Shown here in pieces: positions 8,735 through 17,089 of a DNA stretch of 64,000 nt; position 1 is the first letter of the stretch, and every line of letters starts with the position of its first letter. The position numbers and the translations under genes are program-made. Origin of the DNA: Azospirillum sp051124815 (GTDB taxonomy: Bacteria; Pseudomonadota; Alphaproteobacteria; Azospirillales; Azospirillaceae); assembly GCF_051124815.1 (NCBI RefSeq), contig NZ_CP118486.1, positions 310,001 through 374,000 on the forward strand. The letters are read 5' to 3'. The notes beneath the pieces are model-generated. The model saw nothing but the letters and a program-made list of their open reading frames with translations, was not told where the DNA came from and searched no databases.

Positions 8735-9214
8735 ATGCGCAATTCCGCCTATTCGAAAGCCCTGAATGCCTATGCCGTCGCCAACAGCGCGGTGCCGCCG
8801 CTGGTCGCCGTCCTGCGGCTGTACGAGCGGGCGATGACCCATCTGTATGCCGCCCGCGACGCCGCTTCGAACCGACGGTTCGAAGCGCACCACAACGCGA
8901 TCCGAAATGCGGTCATGGTGTTCGCAGGCCTTGATTCCATTCTGGTTTTCGACAAAAATGAGGATGTCGCGCTGACGCTTCGACGGTTCTACCACCGGCT
9001 GATCGCGCAGGCAGGCGCCGCCGCCAGCCGGAAGGATCCGGTGGCGGCCTGTGACTCGCTCATCCGCCAGACGTCCTTCATGCTGAAGGCTTGGCAGGCC
9101 ATCGCCGCAGAACGCGGCGGGCCATCCACTGTCGTCGGTGCGCCGGCCAAAGGGCCGCATGCATCCGTCGTCGGGAGAACGATGGATCATGCGAATGGCG
9201 GACTCTCGGCTTGA
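8735..9214 (+). CDS. fliS: Flagellar export chaperone FliS
   Basis: FliS binds the C-terminus of flagellin in the cytoplasm and delivers it to the flagellar exporter. The 159-residue product has the FliS layout: an N-terminal AYSKALNAYAVANS segment, the LVAVLRLYERAMTHLYAAR helix, and HNAIRNAVMVFAGLDSIL then ALTLRRFYHRLI. About 30 residues at the C-terminus are extra and poorly conserved in character. They overlap the start of the following sigma-factor gene. Its place right after fliD supports the call. Confidence 0.85.
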   Translation: MRNSAYSKALNAYAVANSAVPPLVAVLRLYERAMTHLYAARDAASNRRFEAHHNAIRNAVMVFAGLDSILVFDKNEDVALTLRRFYHRLIAQAGAAASRKDPVAACDSLIRQTSFMLKAWQAIAAERGGPSTVVGAPAKGPHASVVGRTMDHANGGLSA

Positions 9215-9869
9215 CCTCCGGCGGGAGGATTCCAGCGTCGGGCGCTCCATGTCCGGGGACCTGAGCCGGGGTTCCGCCTCCGGTGTCATCATCCCCGCGG
9301 ACGAGGACGGCGACGAAGCATTGATGGCGCAGATCCGCGCCGGCAGCCAGACGGCCTACCGGCGGCTGGTGCATCGCCACCTGAAACGCACCTATGCACT
9401 GGCCCGCCGCCTGACCGGCAACGAGGCGGAGGCCGAGGATGTCGTGCAGGACGCCTTTCTCCAGGTCTGGCAGCGCCGCACCCAATGGAGCGACGACGGT
9501 GGCGCCCGCTTCACGACGTGGCTCTACCGCGTGGTGGTGAACCGCTGCATCGACCACAAGCGCCGGCCGGTCGGCCAGGATCTGGAAACCGTGGCGGAGC
9601 CGTCGGACAGCGCGCCCGATGCGATCAGCACCATCCACCGCCGGCAGGTCGCCGCCCGGCTTCTGGATGCCCAGAACAGGCTGACCCCGCAGCAGCGCGC
9701 CGCCGTGACGCTGTTTTATTACGAGAATTTAAGCAACGCCGACATCGCCGCCGTTATGCAAATCAGCGTCGGTGCTGTAGAGTCGCTTTTGAAACGCGCG
9801 CGCCAGCAGCTCCGGCTGCTGCTGCGCGCCAGTGCGCAGGCGGCCAGGGATTCCTTCGATGACGGATGA
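9189..9869 (+). CDS. ECF-type RNA polymerase sigma factor
   Basis: Alternative sigma factor of the extracytoplasmic-function class. Region 2 is visible as ALARRLTGNEAEAEDVVQD then AFLQVWQRR, and FTTWLYRVVVNRCIDHKRR continues it. Region 4 is LTPQQRAAVTLFYYENLSN, DIAAVMQISVGAVES and LKRARQQL. ATG 9189 follows GGGAGAA with good spacing and overlaps fliS by 26 bases; an in-frame GTG at 9138 is possible but has no ribosome site. The stop overlaps the next small gene by 11 bases. A sigma factor of this class inside a flagellar filament cluster is unusual; it may read the three motifs upstream (inference). Confidence 0.9.
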   Translation: MRMADSRLDLRREDSSVGRSMSGDLSRGSASGVIIPADEDGDEALMAQIRAGSQTAYRRLVHRHLKRTYALARRLTGNEAEAEDVVQDAFLQVWQRRTQWSDDGGARFTTWLYRVVVNRCIDHKRRPVGQDLETVAEPSDSAPDAISTIHRRQVAARLLDAQNRLTPQQRAAVTLFYYENLSNADIAAVMQISVGAVESLLKRARQQLRLLLRASAQAARDSFDDG

Positions 9870-10137
9870 GGAGTTTCGCGATCGGCTCGATCGCTTTGGG
9901 GGCGACCTCGCCCTCTGGCCGGCCGATGCGGCCAGGGACGCGCGGCGCCTTCTTCTGCGTTCGGTCAAGGCGCAGGCGATGCTGGACGACATGGTGACGA
10001 TGGAGCTGGCGCTCGGGCAATCGGAAGACCGCCCGCCCCCGGACCTCGCCGACCGCATCTTCGCCGCCGCCTTCCGCCTGCCGCCGTCCAACCGGACCTT
10101 CGACGAGGATGGCGATCAGCCGCCGCGGCTGATGTAG
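9859..10137 (+). CDS. Small anti-sigma-like protein partnered with ECF sigma
   Basis: The 92-residue soluble protein overlaps the sigma-factor gene by 11 bases, so the two are translationally coupled. The N-terminus carries EEFRDRLDRFGGDLALWPAD, matching the short [RF]xGxDLxxWP pattern often seen in small proteins encoded beside alphaproteobacterial ECF sigma factors. A helical stretch and an acidic tail follow. No membrane segment is visible, so a classical membrane-anchored anti-sigma factor is unlikely. The role as sigma-factor antagonist is inferred from position and motif only. Confidence 0.65.
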   Translation: MTDEEFRDRLDRFGGDLALWPADAARDARRLLLRSVKAQAMLDDMVTMELALGQSEDRPPPDLADRIFAAAFRLPPSNRTFDEDGDQPPRLM

Positions 10138-10142
10138 GCCGG

Positions 10143-12464
10143 TCAGCCCCCCGCCACCCGCCGCAGTTCCGCCGATATCCGCTCCAGCGCCTGTTCAAGT
10201 CCCTGCCCGCCCAGCGGCTGGAACACGCGCATCGACGGATACCAGGGTCGGCCGGCGGTGCCGAGCTGCGTCCAATCCCGGTGCCCGAAGCGCCAGACCG
10301 GCACTCCCAGCGCACCGGCCAGCTCCGCCACCGAATTCGCCGGCGCGATGACGAGGTCGAGCGCCGACACCAGTGCCGCCGTCTCCTCGAAATCGTCGCG
10401 CAGATCCAGCCCGGTCCAGCCATAGATCGGCTGACCGAACCGGCGCTCCGCCGCCAGAATCTCGCGCTGGCAGTCGTCATACTGCAGGTTCACGAAGGTG
10501 ACGCCGGGCACCGCGAAGATTGGTCCCCAGCCATCCAGCGGCAGATAGGCGCTGCGGCGGTCGGCGGTCATCACCTGGCTGCGCCAGCTGATGCCGACCC
10601 GCAGGTCGTCGCCCGCGCCATCCAGCCGCTCGCGCCAGTCGGCGACGCGGTTGCCGTCGGCGAACAGCCAGCAGGACCGCGCCGGAAAGCCCGACAGCCG
10701 TTCGCGCAGCAGGCGCGGGACCGAGCCGGCCGGGATGTGATAGTCGCAATCGACCGTCTCGGCCTCCGTCATCCCGCAGGGTGGCTGTTCGGCGCGCACC
10801 GTCGCCTTCGGAAAGGAGCGGGCGAACAGCGGAACCAGCCGGCGTTCACACTCGATCACCACCCGCCCGGCCATTCGGATCAGGTCGGGATAGCAGGAGG
10901 CGAAGAGGAACTCGTCCCCCACCCCCTGTTCACGCCAGACGAACAGGCGTTTGCCCTCCAGCGGCTCTCCGGTCCATTCGGGGATGGTGAAGCGCCGCTC
11001 CGGCCGCACGCGTCCGGCCTTGAAGCGGAAGGCGTAATCGGCCCAGCCGGCGCTCAGCGCTCCGCGTTCCAGCGACAGCAGGCCGCGGTTGAAGCGGGCC
11101 AGCGCATGGCCGGGCGCGGCGGCGACGGCACGCTCGAACCAGCGGCCGGCATCGGCGCGCCCCTGCCGCTGCTCCGCCAGCCCCAGGGTGCAGAGCGGGT
11201 CGGCCAGCGACGGCGCCAGCGCCAGCGCCTTGCGGCAGGCGACGTCGGCCTCGACAGGGCTCTGGGCGCCATTCAGCGCATAGGCCAGCACGGCATGCAG
11301 CGGCGCATGGCCGGGCATCAGCCGGATGGCACGGCGCACCTGCACCACCGCCGGCTCGAAAGCTTCGCGGTCCGACAGGTCGGCGCCGAGATTGCCCAGC
11401 GCATCGGCGAAGCCGGGATTCAGCGCCAGCGCACGTTTCCAGCAATGCTCCGCTTCCGCCCGCCGGGCCTGCGACTTGCAGGCGTTGCCGAGATTGTTCC
11501 AGGCCTCGGCCCGGCCGGGCGCGCGGGCAATGGCGCGGCGTTGCCACCGCTCCGCACCGCCAAGGTCGCCGAGCGCCGAGTCCGCCAGCCCCAGGTTGAC
11601 GAGCGCCGGAACATGGCACGGGTCGAGCACCAGCGCGGTGCGGAACCGCGCCCGCGCCTCCTCATGGCGGCCCTGCGCATGCAGCAGCAGGCCCAGATTG
11701 TTGCGGATCTCGGTATGGCCTGGCTCACGACGCAGAGCCTCGACATAGGCGCCCTCGGCCTCGCCCAACCGGCCCAGCCCTTGTAGCGTGGCGCCCAGAT
11801 TGGCCCAGACCGACCCGTTGCCGGCGCCCAGCCCGATGGCGTCCCGATAGGCGGCGGCAGCCTCGGCCATCGCACCCCAGCGACGCAGCGCATTGGCCAG
11901 CGCAATGCGGATGGCGCCATCCTGCGGCCGCAGCCTTGCCGCCAGCCGGTAGCAGCCGATGGCGGGTCCGGCCTGCCGCAACTCCTCCAGCGCCCGCCCC
12001 ATGCCGAGCCGCGGTTCGGCCGCGCTCGGCACCAGACGCGCCGCGGCGCGATAGCAGCGTAGCGCGGCCACTGGCTGCCCCTGCCGCCCGGCGACCGAGC
12101 CCAGCAGGCACAGCGCGGCGGCATTGTCGGGATCGATGGCAAGAGCCCGGCGGGCGCTGGCCAGTGCGGCAGCCACCCGCCCCTCCTCCATCAATGCCTG
12201 TCCGAGCGCCAGATGGTAGGAGCCGACCAGCGCATTGTTCCGCGCCGCGGTGTCGAACAGCCGGGTGGCGTCGGTCCTTCGCCCGTCCTGATAGGCGATA
12301 TGGCCCAGCAGATGGGCGGCATCGCCATGTGTCGGATCGATCCGCAGGATTTCGCGGCAAAACCGCTCCGCCCGCTCGCTCTGTCCGGCATTGTGATGCT
12401 GGACCGCGAGACGCAGCAATCCGTCGGTACGCCGTGTCGCGTTCCCGTCCATGGTCGTCGCCAT
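10143..12464 (-). CDS. TPR protein with C-terminal GT9-like domain
   Basis: The 773-residue protein has about a dozen tetratricopeptide repeats over residues 10-480 (for example AWNNLGNACKSQARRAEAEH) and a C-terminal domain of about 260 residues. That domain includes REQGVGDEFLFASCYPDL and DLVIAPANSVAELAGALG, the latter resembling the nucleotide-sugar region of GT9 heptosyltransferases. Proteins of this build near flagellins are candidates for flagellin glycosylation; here that is inference from position. It converges on the anti-sigma-like gene with five bases between. The start at 12464 (ATG) is preferred; a second ATG at 12452 is possible. Confidence 0.75.
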   Translation of the reverse strand: MATTMDGNATRRTDGLLRLAVQHHNAGQSERAERFCREILRIDPTHGDAAHLLGHIAYQDGRRTDATRLFDTAARNNALVGSYHLALGQALMEEGRVAAALASARRALAIDPDNAAALCLLGSVAGRQGQPVAALRCYRAAARLVPSAAEPRLGMGRALEELRQAGPAIGCYRLAARLRPQDGAIRIALANALRRWGAMAEAAAAYRDAIGLGAGNGSVWANLGATLQGLGRLGEAEGAYVEALRREPGHTEIRNNLGLLLHAQGRHEEARARFRTALVLDPCHVPALVNLGLADSALGDLGGAERWQRRAIARAPGRAEAWNNLGNACKSQARRAEAEHCWKRALALNPGFADALGNLGADLSDREAFEPAVVQVRRAIRLMPGHAPLHAVLAYALNGAQSPVEADVACRKALALAPSLADPLCTLGLAEQRQGRADAGRWFERAVAAAPGHALARFNRGLLSLERGALSAGWADYAFRFKAGRVRPERRFTIPEWTGEPLEGKRLFVWREQGVGDEFLFASCYPDLIRMAGRVVIECERRLVPLFARSFPKATVRAEQPPCGMTEAETVDCDYHIPAGSVPRLLRERLSGFPARSCWLFADGNRVADWRERLDGAGDDLRVGISWRSQVMTADRRSAYLPLDGWGPIFAVPGVTFVNLQYDDCQREILAAERRFGQPIYGWTGLDLRDDFEETAALVSALDLVIAPANSVAELAGALGVPVWRFGHRDWTQLGTAGRPWYPSMRVFQPLGGQGLEQALERISAELRRVAGG

Positions 12465-12671
12465 TCCGTCAATGAACCCGTCGGCGGCATCGGGCCGCGC
12501 TTGTTCGTTGTACGGCGGCGGCGGCGTACTCCTGCGCCCATCGGAAGTGCGCGCAACGCGGAGGGGGCACGGAAAGGCTGCGGACGTTGCATGCAAAAAT
12601 AGACCGTTTCGGTTCCGGTATAAGTTGGGCAGGATTGAAACAGGATTTTGCCCGAACAAGAGGAACAGGCG

Positions 12672-13847
12672 ATGGACGGGATGGCGACGGGGATGGACCG
12701 GCTGACGGCGGACATGACGGAATGGCGGCGCGATCTGCATGCCCATCCGGAAACCGCCTTCGAGGAGCAGCGGACCAGCGACTTCGTGGCGGAAAAGCTG
12801 GCCTCCTTCGGGCTGGAGGTCCACCGCGGCCTCGCCAAGACCGGGGTGGTCGGGATCCTGCGCAACGGCGAGGGCCCCATGGTCGGGTTCCGCGCCGACA
12901 TGGATGCGCTGCACATCCACGAGGAAACCAACCTGCCCCACAGCTCGCGCAATCCGGGGCGCATGCACGCCTGTGGGCATGACGGCCATACAGCGATGCT
13001 GCTGGGTGCGGCCCGCCACCTGACCGAAAATCCCAACCTGTTCCAGGGCACCATCGTCTTCATCTTCCAGCCGGCCGAGGAAAATGAAGGCGGCGGGCGC
13101 GTGATGGTGGAGGAAGGGCTGTTCGACCGTTTCCCGGTGGAGAAGGTCTTCGGCATGCACAATTGGCCGGGGCTGGAGGTCGGCCGCATCGCGTTGCGTC
13201 CCGGCCCGCTGATGGCCGCCTATGACATCTTCGAACTGACCCTGACCGGCCGGGGCACCCACGCCGGCATGCCGCATATGGGAACGGACACGATCATGGT
13301 CGGCAGCCAGATCGTCGGCGCCTGGCAGACCATCGCCGCCCGCAGCGTCCATCCCATCGATTCGGCCGTCGTCAGCGTAACCCAGTTCCACGCCGGCGAT
13401 ACGTGGAATGTGCTGCCGGCCACGGCCGTTCTCCGCGGCACGGTGCGGACATTCCGGCCGGAGGTTCAGGATCTGGTCCAGCGCCGCATGGGCGAGGTCG
13501 CGACCGCCATCGCCGGCGGCTTCGGCGTCGAGGCCAGCTTGCGCTACGAACGGCGCTATCCCCCCACCACCAACAGCGCCAAGGAAACCGAACTGGCGCG
13601 GCAGGCGGCGGCGCGCGTCGTCGGAGAAGATGCCCTCGATCTGGATCCGATGCCCAGCATGGGGGCCGAGGATTTCTCCTTCATGCTGCAGAAGCGGCCG
13701 GGCTGCTACATCTGGGTCGGCGCCGGACCATCCGACCAGGGGCGCAATCTGCACAGCCCGCATTACGACTTCAACGACGCGGTGCTGCCGATCGGCGCCA
13801 GCTATTGGGTGCGATTGGCCGAGACCGTCCTGCCGAAGGCCGGGTGA
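12672..13847 (+). CDS. M20D amidohydrolase (hippurate hydrolase-like)
   Basis: Metal-dependent cytoplasmic amidohydrolase of the M20D group (N-acyl or N-carbamoyl amino-acid hydrolases such as hippurate hydrolase and IAA-amino-acid hydrolase). The 391-residue product carries the group motifs in order: RRDLHAHPE, GFRADMDALHIHEE, MHACGHDGHTA (metal-binding Cys/His), QPAEENEGGG (catalytic Glu pair) and MGAEDFSFML near the C-terminus. ATG 12672 follows AAGAGGAACAGG; an in-frame TTG at 12648 is less likely. It reads away from the TPR gene across a 207-base gap and lies just before the oxidase/ABC operon. It could act on products of that operon, but substrate is not readable from sequence. Confidence 0.88.
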   Translation: MDGMATGMDRLTADMTEWRRDLHAHPETAFEEQRTSDFVAEKLASFGLEVHRGLAKTGVVGILRNGEGPMVGFRADMDALHIHEETNLPHSSRNPGRMHACGHDGHTAMLLGAARHLTENPNLFQGTIVFIFQPAEENEGGGRVMVEEGLFDRFPVEKVFGMHNWPGLEVGRIALRPGPLMAAYDIFELTLTGRGTHAGMPHMGTDTIMVGSQIVGAWQTIAARSVHPIDSAVVSVTQFHAGDTWNVLPATAVLRGTVRTFRPEVQDLVQRRMGEVATAIAGGFGVEASLRYERRYPPTTNSAKETELARQAAARVVGEDALDLDPMPSMGAEDFSFMLQKRPGCYIWVGAGPSDQGRNLHSPHYDFNDAVLPIGASYWVRLAETVLPKAG

Positions 13848-13855
13848 TCGATCTT

Positions 13856-13934
13856 GTGTGCAATTCCTACCGATTTCCCAGCGTCGCACTTGGTGTAATA
13901 ATGTTTTCGCTAGAAAATCTTGGGAATTGCGCAC
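13856..13934. repeat. Long imperfect inverted repeat in intergenic gap
   Basis: GTGTGCAATTCC at 13856-13867 faces GGAATTGCGCAC at 13923-13934, twelve-base arms with one mismatch. Weaker pairing continues inward (GATTTC against GAAAATC). A small inner palindrome, TTTTCGCTAGAAAA, lies in the loop. It sits between the M20 gene stop and the oxidase gene start. It could be an operator pair bound by a looping dimer or an RNA stem in the leader of the oxidase operon. There is no T tract, so I do not call it a terminator. Confidence 0.55.
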
Positions 13935-14028
13935 GTGTGGCTTTTGACCCATAGTTCGACTGGAGACGGTCGGGCCTGACCAGAAATGTTCGGGCCGGAC
14001 GGATTTGGCCGAGCGGGGGCAGGCGGAC

Positions 14029-15348
14029 GTGGCAGACCAGGCGCAGGATATTCCAGGCCAGGGCGGAATTTGGCGACGCCCGGACTCGCTGTGGGAGGCC
14101 ACCGCCCCGCCGCCCCCGGAGCTGCCGGTGCTGCAGGGCAACGTGCAGGCCGATGTGCTGGTGATTGGCGGCGGCTTCACCGGCCTGTCTGCCGCCCTGC
14201 ACGCGGCGGAGGCCGGCAAGCACGCGGTGGTGCTTGAAGCCTCCGAACTCGGCCGGGGTGCTTCGGGACGCAACAACGGGCAGGTCATTCCGACACTGAC
14301 CCGGCCCGACCCCGCCGACCTCGTCGCCCGTTTCGGCGGCGAGGCCGGGGAGCGCTTCGTCGGCCTGATCCGCGACAGCGCCTCCACCCTGTTTGATCTG
14401 GTGCGCCGCCTCGGCATCGACTGTGCGGCGGAGCAGACCGGCTGGGTCCAGCCGGTGCATTCGCCGGGCCGCATCAAAATTGCCGAGCGCCGGGCCGCCC
14501 AATGGGGCCGCTACGGTGCCGACGTGGAGTTGCTGGACCGTGCCGCGGTTTCCGCCCTTCTCGGCACCGATGTCTATTACGGCGGCTGGATGAACCGGAC
14601 CGGCGGGCACATCAACCCGCTGGCGCTGGTGCGCGGGCTTGCCGCCAAGGCCGTCGAGGCCGGGGCGGCGGTCTACGTCAACTCCCCGGCATTGTCGGTG
14701 GAGCGGCGCGGCGACATGTGGGTCGCCCGCACCCCGCAGGGAATGGTGACCGCCGACGCTCTGGTTCTGGGCACCAACGGCTATGCCGCCGTCGTCTTTC
14801 CGGAAATCCGGACGGAGGTGGTGCCGGTGCTGTCCTGGCAGATGGCGACCGCGCCCCTGGGCGACAATGTCCGGAAGACCATCCTGCCGGGCCGTCAGGC
14901 GATGTCTGACACCCATGGCGATCTGCGATTCATGCGCTACACCGCCGACAACCGGCTGGTGACCGGCGGCGCGCTGCTGATCCCGGTGAACGGGGCGGAA
15001 CGGCTGAAGCGGATCATCGGCGACCGTCTGGCCGGGATGTTCCCGGCCCTGCAAGGCGTCACCTTCGATCACGTGTGGAACGGCCGCATCGCCATGACCA
15101 CCGACTACTTTCCCCGCGTCCACCGGCTGGGGCCGAACGGCTTCGGCTGGGCCGGGTGCAACGGGCGCGGCGTGGCGCTGTCGGTCTCACTCGGTCGAGA
15201 ACTGGCGCGGGCGGCGATCGGCCAGGATCCGAAGGATCTCGCCCTGCCCTTCACCCCGCCGACGCCCCTGCCCTTCAATGCCCTGCTGCAACGCGTCGGA
15301 CCGCTGAAGATCCTGCAATACCGCTGGAACGACGCCCGCGAAATTTAA
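14029..15348 (+). CDS. FAD-dependent amine/amino-acid oxidoreductase (DAO family)
   Basis: Flavoenzyme of the glycine oxidase / gamma-glutamylputrescine oxidase type, which oxidises an amine or amino acid to an imine. The 439-residue product has a dinucleotide-binding motif at about 42-56 (ADVLVIGGGFTGLSAA) and the flavin contact RGASGRNNGQV. The C-terminal motif GFGWAGCNGRGVALSVSLGR closes the FAD site. GTG 14029 is chosen after a GGGGGCAGG site; an in-frame TTG at 14005 is an alternative. The ATC-hydrolase-like gene follows 17 bases later and then the ABC transporter, so it is probably the first gene of that operon. Substrate is unknown. Confidence 0.82.
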   Translation: MADQAQDIPGQGGIWRRPDSLWEATAPPPPELPVLQGNVQADVLVIGGGFTGLSAALHAAEAGKHAVVLEASELGRGASGRNNGQVIPTLTRPDPADLVARFGGEAGERFVGLIRDSASTLFDLVRRLGIDCAAEQTGWVQPVHSPGRIKIAERRAAQWGRYGADVELLDRAAVSALLGTDVYYGGWMNRTGGHINPLALVRGLAAKAVEAGAAVYVNSPALSVERRGDMWVARTPQGMVTADALVLGTNGYAAVVFPEIRTEVVPVLSWQMATAPLGDNVRKTILPGRQAMSDTHGDLRFMRYTADNRLVTGGALLIPVNGAERLKRIIGDRLAGMFPALQGVTFDHVWNGRIAMTTDYFPRVHRLGPNGFGWAGCNGRGVALSVSLGRELARAAIGQDPKDLALPFTPPTPLPFNALLQRVGPLKILQYRWNDAREI

Positions 15349-15365
15349 TCAAGGAGACGGCCGGC

Positions 15366-15863
15366 ATGTCGGATACCCCCGATTACCCCACCCTTCTGCG
15401 CAATGCCTACGCGATGCGCGCGGCGTCCTACGCCCACATGTTCGACGTGCTGCGCGAGCGGTTCGGCACCGAAACGGCGCTGGAGGTCGGGCAGGAGGCC
15501 ACCCGCCGCCTCGGCGAGGCGATGGGCGCAAAGTATGCCGGCCATGGTCCGGACGACCTGACCGGTCTCTGCCATGCCTTCCTCGACGGCATCCCCAACC
15601 GCGACAGCATGTTCGCGCCGGAGATCAAGCGCTGCGACGGCGAGGCGCTGGAAATCCACTTCCACCGCTGCCCGCTGAAAGAAGCCTGGCAGGCCCAGGG
15701 CCGCTCCGACACCGATCTGGAACTGCTGTGCAAGATGGCCGGCGCCATCGACGGCGGGCTGTTCGAAGCGGCCGGCTTCGTCTTCAAGGGCGAAACCTGG
15801 AAGCCGGGCGACGAGGGCTGCTGCAGGCTGAAGGTCCTGCCGGGTTCCGGCTCCGCCGAATAA
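15366..15863 (+). CDS. ATC hydrolase family protein, copy 1
   Basis: Resembles the L-2-amino-thiazoline-4-carboxylate (ATC) hydrolase family, cytoplasmic enzymes that open a cyclic amidine to an N-carbamoyl amino acid. The 165-residue product has the family's mixed helical front (ARQ/AYAMRAASYAHMFDVL region) and a C-terminal half with conserved Cys and His (IKRCDGEALEIHFHRCPLK, then LLCKMAGAIDGGL). I place it by overall pattern, so the enzymatic role is tentative. A second, diverged copy lies at 20544-21035 at the other end of the transporter operon. It may act on the imine or ring product made or imported by its neighbours (inference). Confidence 0.6.
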   Translation: MSDTPDYPTLLRNAYAMRAASYAHMFDVLRERFGTETALEVGQEATRRLGEAMGAKYAGHGPDDLTGLCHAFLDGIPNRDSMFAPEIKRCDGEALEIHFHRCPLKEAWQAQGRSDTDLELLCKMAGAIDGGLFEAAGFVFKGETWKPGDEGCCRLKVLPGSGSAE

Positions 15864-15917
15864 GTCCACGCGTTGCGAAGCAGAAGAAGCCAAACAGAAG
15901 AAGAGGGTGTTCCCGCC

Positions 15918-17027
15918 ATGACGTTCCGCCTCCTCACGCTGACGACCCTCACCGCCGCCGGGATCGCCGGTTCGGCCTTCGCCGCCGACACGGTCAAGCT
16001 CGGCTACCAGTTGCCGCTGACCGGCGACACCGCGCAGTACGGCCAGGATTTCCGCAAGGCCGCCGAAATCGCGCTGAGCGAGTTCAACGCCGCCGGCAAG
16101 CCGTTCAAGGTCGAGATCGTCTTCGAGGACAGCCGGTCCGACGCCAAGGAAGGCACCAACATCGCCCGCAAGTTCGTGGACGACAAGGAGATCGTCGGCG
16201 TTCTCGGCGACTTCACCTCGGGCGTGTCGATGGCCGCGGCGCAGGTCTACAAGGAGGCCGGCATGCCTCAGCTGTCGCAGACCGCTTCGCACCCCGACTA
16301 CACCAAGATCTCCAAGTACCAGTTCCGCAACATCGCCACCCAGGCGCAGGAAGGCCCCTACAACGCCAAATGGATGGCGTCCAAGGGTCTCAAGAACGTC
16401 GCGGTGATCGCCGAGCAGACCGATTGGGGACAGTCGGTGGTCGGCGGCTTCTCCGACGCGGTGAAGGCCGACGGCGGCAAAGTCGTTTTTTCGGAGTTCT
16501 TCAACCGCGGCCTGAAGGATTACCGCTCGCTGATCAGCAAGCTGGAGCGTGCGAAGCCCGATGCGATCTACACCGGCTTCTTCTATGAGGACGGGGCGCA
16601 GTTCCTGAAGCAGTTGCACCAGCTCGGCGTCAAGACTCCGGTCTATTCGACCTCGGCGGCCTACAGCCCGAAGCTGATCGAACTGGCCGGCGAGGCGGCG
16701 GAGGGCATGCACCTCACCTCCAACTTCCTGCCGACCGACCCGTCGCCGAACGTCCAGCATTTCGTAGAGGAATGGAAGAAGCGCTCGGACGGCGCCGTCC
16801 CCGGCCAGTTCCCGGCCCAGGCCTATGACGCGGTGCGCATCATGCTGGCGGCGGTGGAAAAGGCCCAGCCCAACCCGACGCGCGAGAAGGTGCGCGACGC
16901 GCTGGCCCAGACCAAGGACTTCCCCGGCGTGACCGGCAAGACCAGCTTCAGCGCCGACCGCGAAGCGGAAAAGGAACTGGTGAAGGTCGAGGTCAAGGGC
17001 GGCGCCTTCGTTCCCGTCAAGGACTGA
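15918..17027 (+). CDS. Branched-chain amino-acid type ABC substrate-binding protein
   Basis: Periplasmic receptor of the LivJ/LivK family (Peripla_BP_6). The 369-residue precursor has a clear Sec signal peptide ending near AFAAD (residues 1-22). The family opening KLGYQLPLTGDTAQYGQDF follows, then DSRSDAKEGTNIARKFV and the GDFTSGVSMAAAQVY ligand-loop region. Many members bind ligands other than leucine, such as aromatic acids, amides or urea. The presence of an amine oxidase and two ATC-hydrolase-like genes in the operon suggests a nitrogen heterocycle or modified amino acid; this is inference. livH follows after 62 bases. Confidence 0.9.
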   Translation: MTFRLLTLTTLTAAGIAGSAFAADTVKLGYQLPLTGDTAQYGQDFRKAAEIALSEFNAAGKPFKVEIVFEDSRSDAKEGTNIARKFVDDKEIVGVLGDFTSGVSMAAAQVYKEAGMPQLSQTASHPDYTKISKYQFRNIATQAQEGPYNAKWMASKGLKNVAVIAEQTDWGQSVVGGFSDAVKADGGKVVFSEFFNRGLKDYRSLISKLERAKPDAIYTGFFYEDGAQFLKQLHQLGVKTPVYSTSAAYSPKLIELAGEAAEGMHLTSNFLPTDPSPNVQHFVEEWKKRSDGAVPGQFPAQAYDAVRIMLAAVEKAQPNPTREKVRDALAQTKDFPGVTGKTSFSADREAEKELVKVEVKGGAFVPVKD

Positions 17028-17089
17028 GGCCCCCGGCACCCGATCTCCAGCGCCCCGATCTCCGCCCATTCCCCAGCGACAGAGCCCGC

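Noticed and set aside
12587..12624. Sigma-70-like promoter (TTGCAT ... TATAAG) before the M20D gene
   Set aside because: The hexamers are 26 bases apart, far from the usual 16-18, so the pairing is not convincing.
12465..14477. Upstream extension of the TPR gene frame to 14477
   Set aside because: The extension runs through a divergent promoter gap and antisense to the M20D gene and part of the oxidase gene. It has no TPR character and no ribosome site at its start. The TPR protein begins at 12464.
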